Source: Hevea brasiliensis (Eukaryota; Streptophyta; Magnoliopsida; Malpighiales; Euphorbiaceae). Taken from it: a stretch of DNA of 64,000 bases. The DNA lies in NCBI RefSeq assembly GCF_030052815.1, contig NC_079499.1, positions 101,590,480-101,654,479 of the forward strand. Direction: 5' to 3'. The translations under genes were made by a program, and so were the position numbers. Below, piece after piece: positions 63,601 to 64,000 of the stretch (the stretch's first letter is position 1; the number at the start of each line of letters is the position of its first letter). A model generated the notes under the pieces. That model was given only the letters and a program-made list of their open reading frames with translations. It did not search any database and had not been told where the DNA came from.

Positions 63601-63707
63601 AGGAGATAGCGGGTGATTGGGTGAAGCGAGCAAGGAATAGAGCTATCACAGAGCAAGCTCTAACAGTACTTCAATCATATGCTGCTTGCATCAGCCTTAC
63701 CCAATAA
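54669..63707 (+). CDS. MIC60: MICOS subunit MIC60 / mitofilin, twelve coding exons
   Basis: MIC60 sits in the mitochondrial inner membrane, shapes crista junctions and links them to the outer membrane. Exons: 54669-54679, 54855-54918, 55275-56072, 56618-56719, 56844-56996, 57588-57665, 57817-57909, 58011-58130, 59165-59242, 59416-59595, 63218-63319, 63471-63707; 2016 bases, 671 residues. The N-terminus is an Arg/Ser-rich presequence ([12 protein letters not shown]), then one transmembrane helix (about residues 64-80, [16 protein letters not shown]). A variable Glu/Gln/Lys-rich region with 15-residue repeats follows, then a coiled coil rich in Ala/Glu/Lys (about 325-475). The C-terminal mitofilin signature ([23 protein letters not shown]) follows. 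Exon 1 has only 11 coding bases, and intron 2 appears to be GC-AG. Introns 5 and 10 carry transposons. The gene looks intact. Confidence 0.92.
55623..55790 (+). repeat. 45-bp coding repeats in MIC60 exon 3
   Basis: Three full and one partial units of 15 codons, each starting with an I/R/T-D-L/I pattern ([56 protein letters not shown]). All keep frame, in the poorly conserved region between the membrane helix and the coiled coil. Confidence 0.8.
57126..57545. mobile_element. MITE-like inverted-repeat element in MIC60 intron 5
   Basis: The left arm (about 57130-57225) and right arm (about 57445-57540) are imperfect inverted repeats of about 95 bases: TTGAACCTTACCTGGATTTT pairs with the complement of the stretch ending GCAAAGTTCAGGATTTTTTA. 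Shared inner blocks are TTTTAATTTTATC and AATTAGTAT. Exact ends and target duplication could not be settled. No coding capacity. Confidence 0.7.
59695..62890 (-). mobile_element. RTE-type LINE (non-LTR retrotransposon), antisense in MIC60 intron 10
   Basis: Fragmentary frames on the minus strand give, in order, an apurinic-type endonuclease (IACIQETKW, about 62460-62490; more near 62050-62320), reverse transcriptase (about 61330-60400) with [33 protein letters not shown] and FVDDIVLID (about 60490-60520), then a C-terminal region with GSECWALK and RWFGHVKRR (about 60130-59724). The 3' end is a tail of TTGAG pentamers (complement of 59697-59716). This order fits plant RTE-clade LINEs. Frameshifts and stops break the ORF. 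The 5' end near 62890 is approximate, and I found no target duplication. Confidence 0.88.
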
Positions 63708-64000
63708 TGCATCATTATAAAGTAGCAGTCTATCATAATTTATCATCTGATATGGCACAGTTTATGCATGCAGTAGTTTGGTTTTTTCCCTGATCATTAC
63801 CTACACAGAAAGAATGAGGAGTTTAGTATTGACCACCTCAAATTTACAAGAGTTTCGTAATCGTTATGACACCAAAATTGTGTAGATTGTCTCCACCTCT
63901 TTGAATAAAATTTTGTTTTTCTTTGCACATTCATGTTCTTTTTCCTGAGAGTATGAACTGCTTTCTTATATTAGTTTGTTGGTAAGATGAAGCATATGGT
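63708..64000 (+). other. MIC60 3' UTR and downstream flank
   Basis: No gene follows the stop. A canonical polyadenylation signal AATAAA at 63904-63909, about 200 bases after the stop, gives a normal plant 3' UTR length; the T/G-rich stretch after it fits a cleavage region. Confidence 0.55.

Noticed and set aside
1..64000. tRNA, rRNA, riboswitch or bacterial-type operon signals
   Set aside because: No supporting structure was seen. The tRNA-like motif TGGTATCAGAGC is a retrotransposon primer site.

Overview
The window is nuclear DNA of a eudicot plant. The genes carry GT-AG introns, the intergenic DNA is AT-rich, and about half of the span is LTR retrotransposon sequence in nested layers. Hits to particular plants cannot be checked here; a woody eudicot such as a Euphorbiaceae is a guess only. 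I see no operon, CRISPR array, rRNA or tRNA gene. Nothing I found is a clearly new multi-gene system. The oddities are in splicing, duplicated gene fragments and layered transposons.

Layout. 1-6567: the 5' part of a Ty3/gypsy element (family A) on the minus strand. It has an open gag-protease-reverse transcriptase frame of 854 codons running off the left edge, a tRNA-Met primer site and a 3.66 kb LTR. It lies inside a family-B LTR on the plus strand, whose remainder is 6568-8830. 8831-9702: a 448-bp tandem duplication. 10816-11352: a hAT-type MITE with a perfect 8-bp target duplication. 13057-15105 (+): a four-exon L-ascorbate oxidase gene. 17146-18429 (-): an intronless fasciclin-like arabinogalactan protein gene. 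18884-19388: a second MITE.

20242-37101 is one decayed 16.9-kb Ty3/gypsy chromovirus (family B, minus strand). It contains a 3.8-kb solo LTR of family A (27882-31693) and a 2.7-kb solo LTR of a family-B relative (33825-36520). On both sides of it lie decayed fragments of the 3' end of an Acinus-like gene (about 19868-19985 and 38480-38625). The working Acinus gene is at 46541-49505.

38650-44932 (-): a ten-exon TSR3 gene (18S rRNA aminocarboxypropyltransferase). 46541-49505 (-): Acinus, with a SAP domain, an RRM and an RSB motif (ASAP/exon-junction-associated splicing factor). 54669-63707 (+): MIC60/mitofilin, the inner-membrane organiser of mitochondrial cristae, in 12 coding exons. Its introns hold a MITE (intron 5) and an antisense RTE-type LINE (intron 10).

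The genes are independent housekeeping or cell-wall genes: apoplastic redox (ascorbate oxidase), cell-wall glycoprotein (FLA), ribosome maturation (TSR3), splicing (Acinus) and mitochondrial architecture (MIC60). TSR3 and Acinus are adjacent and head-to-tail; there is no sequence evidence that they work together. Exon boundaries were set by eye from splice consensus, reading frame and remembered family conservation.
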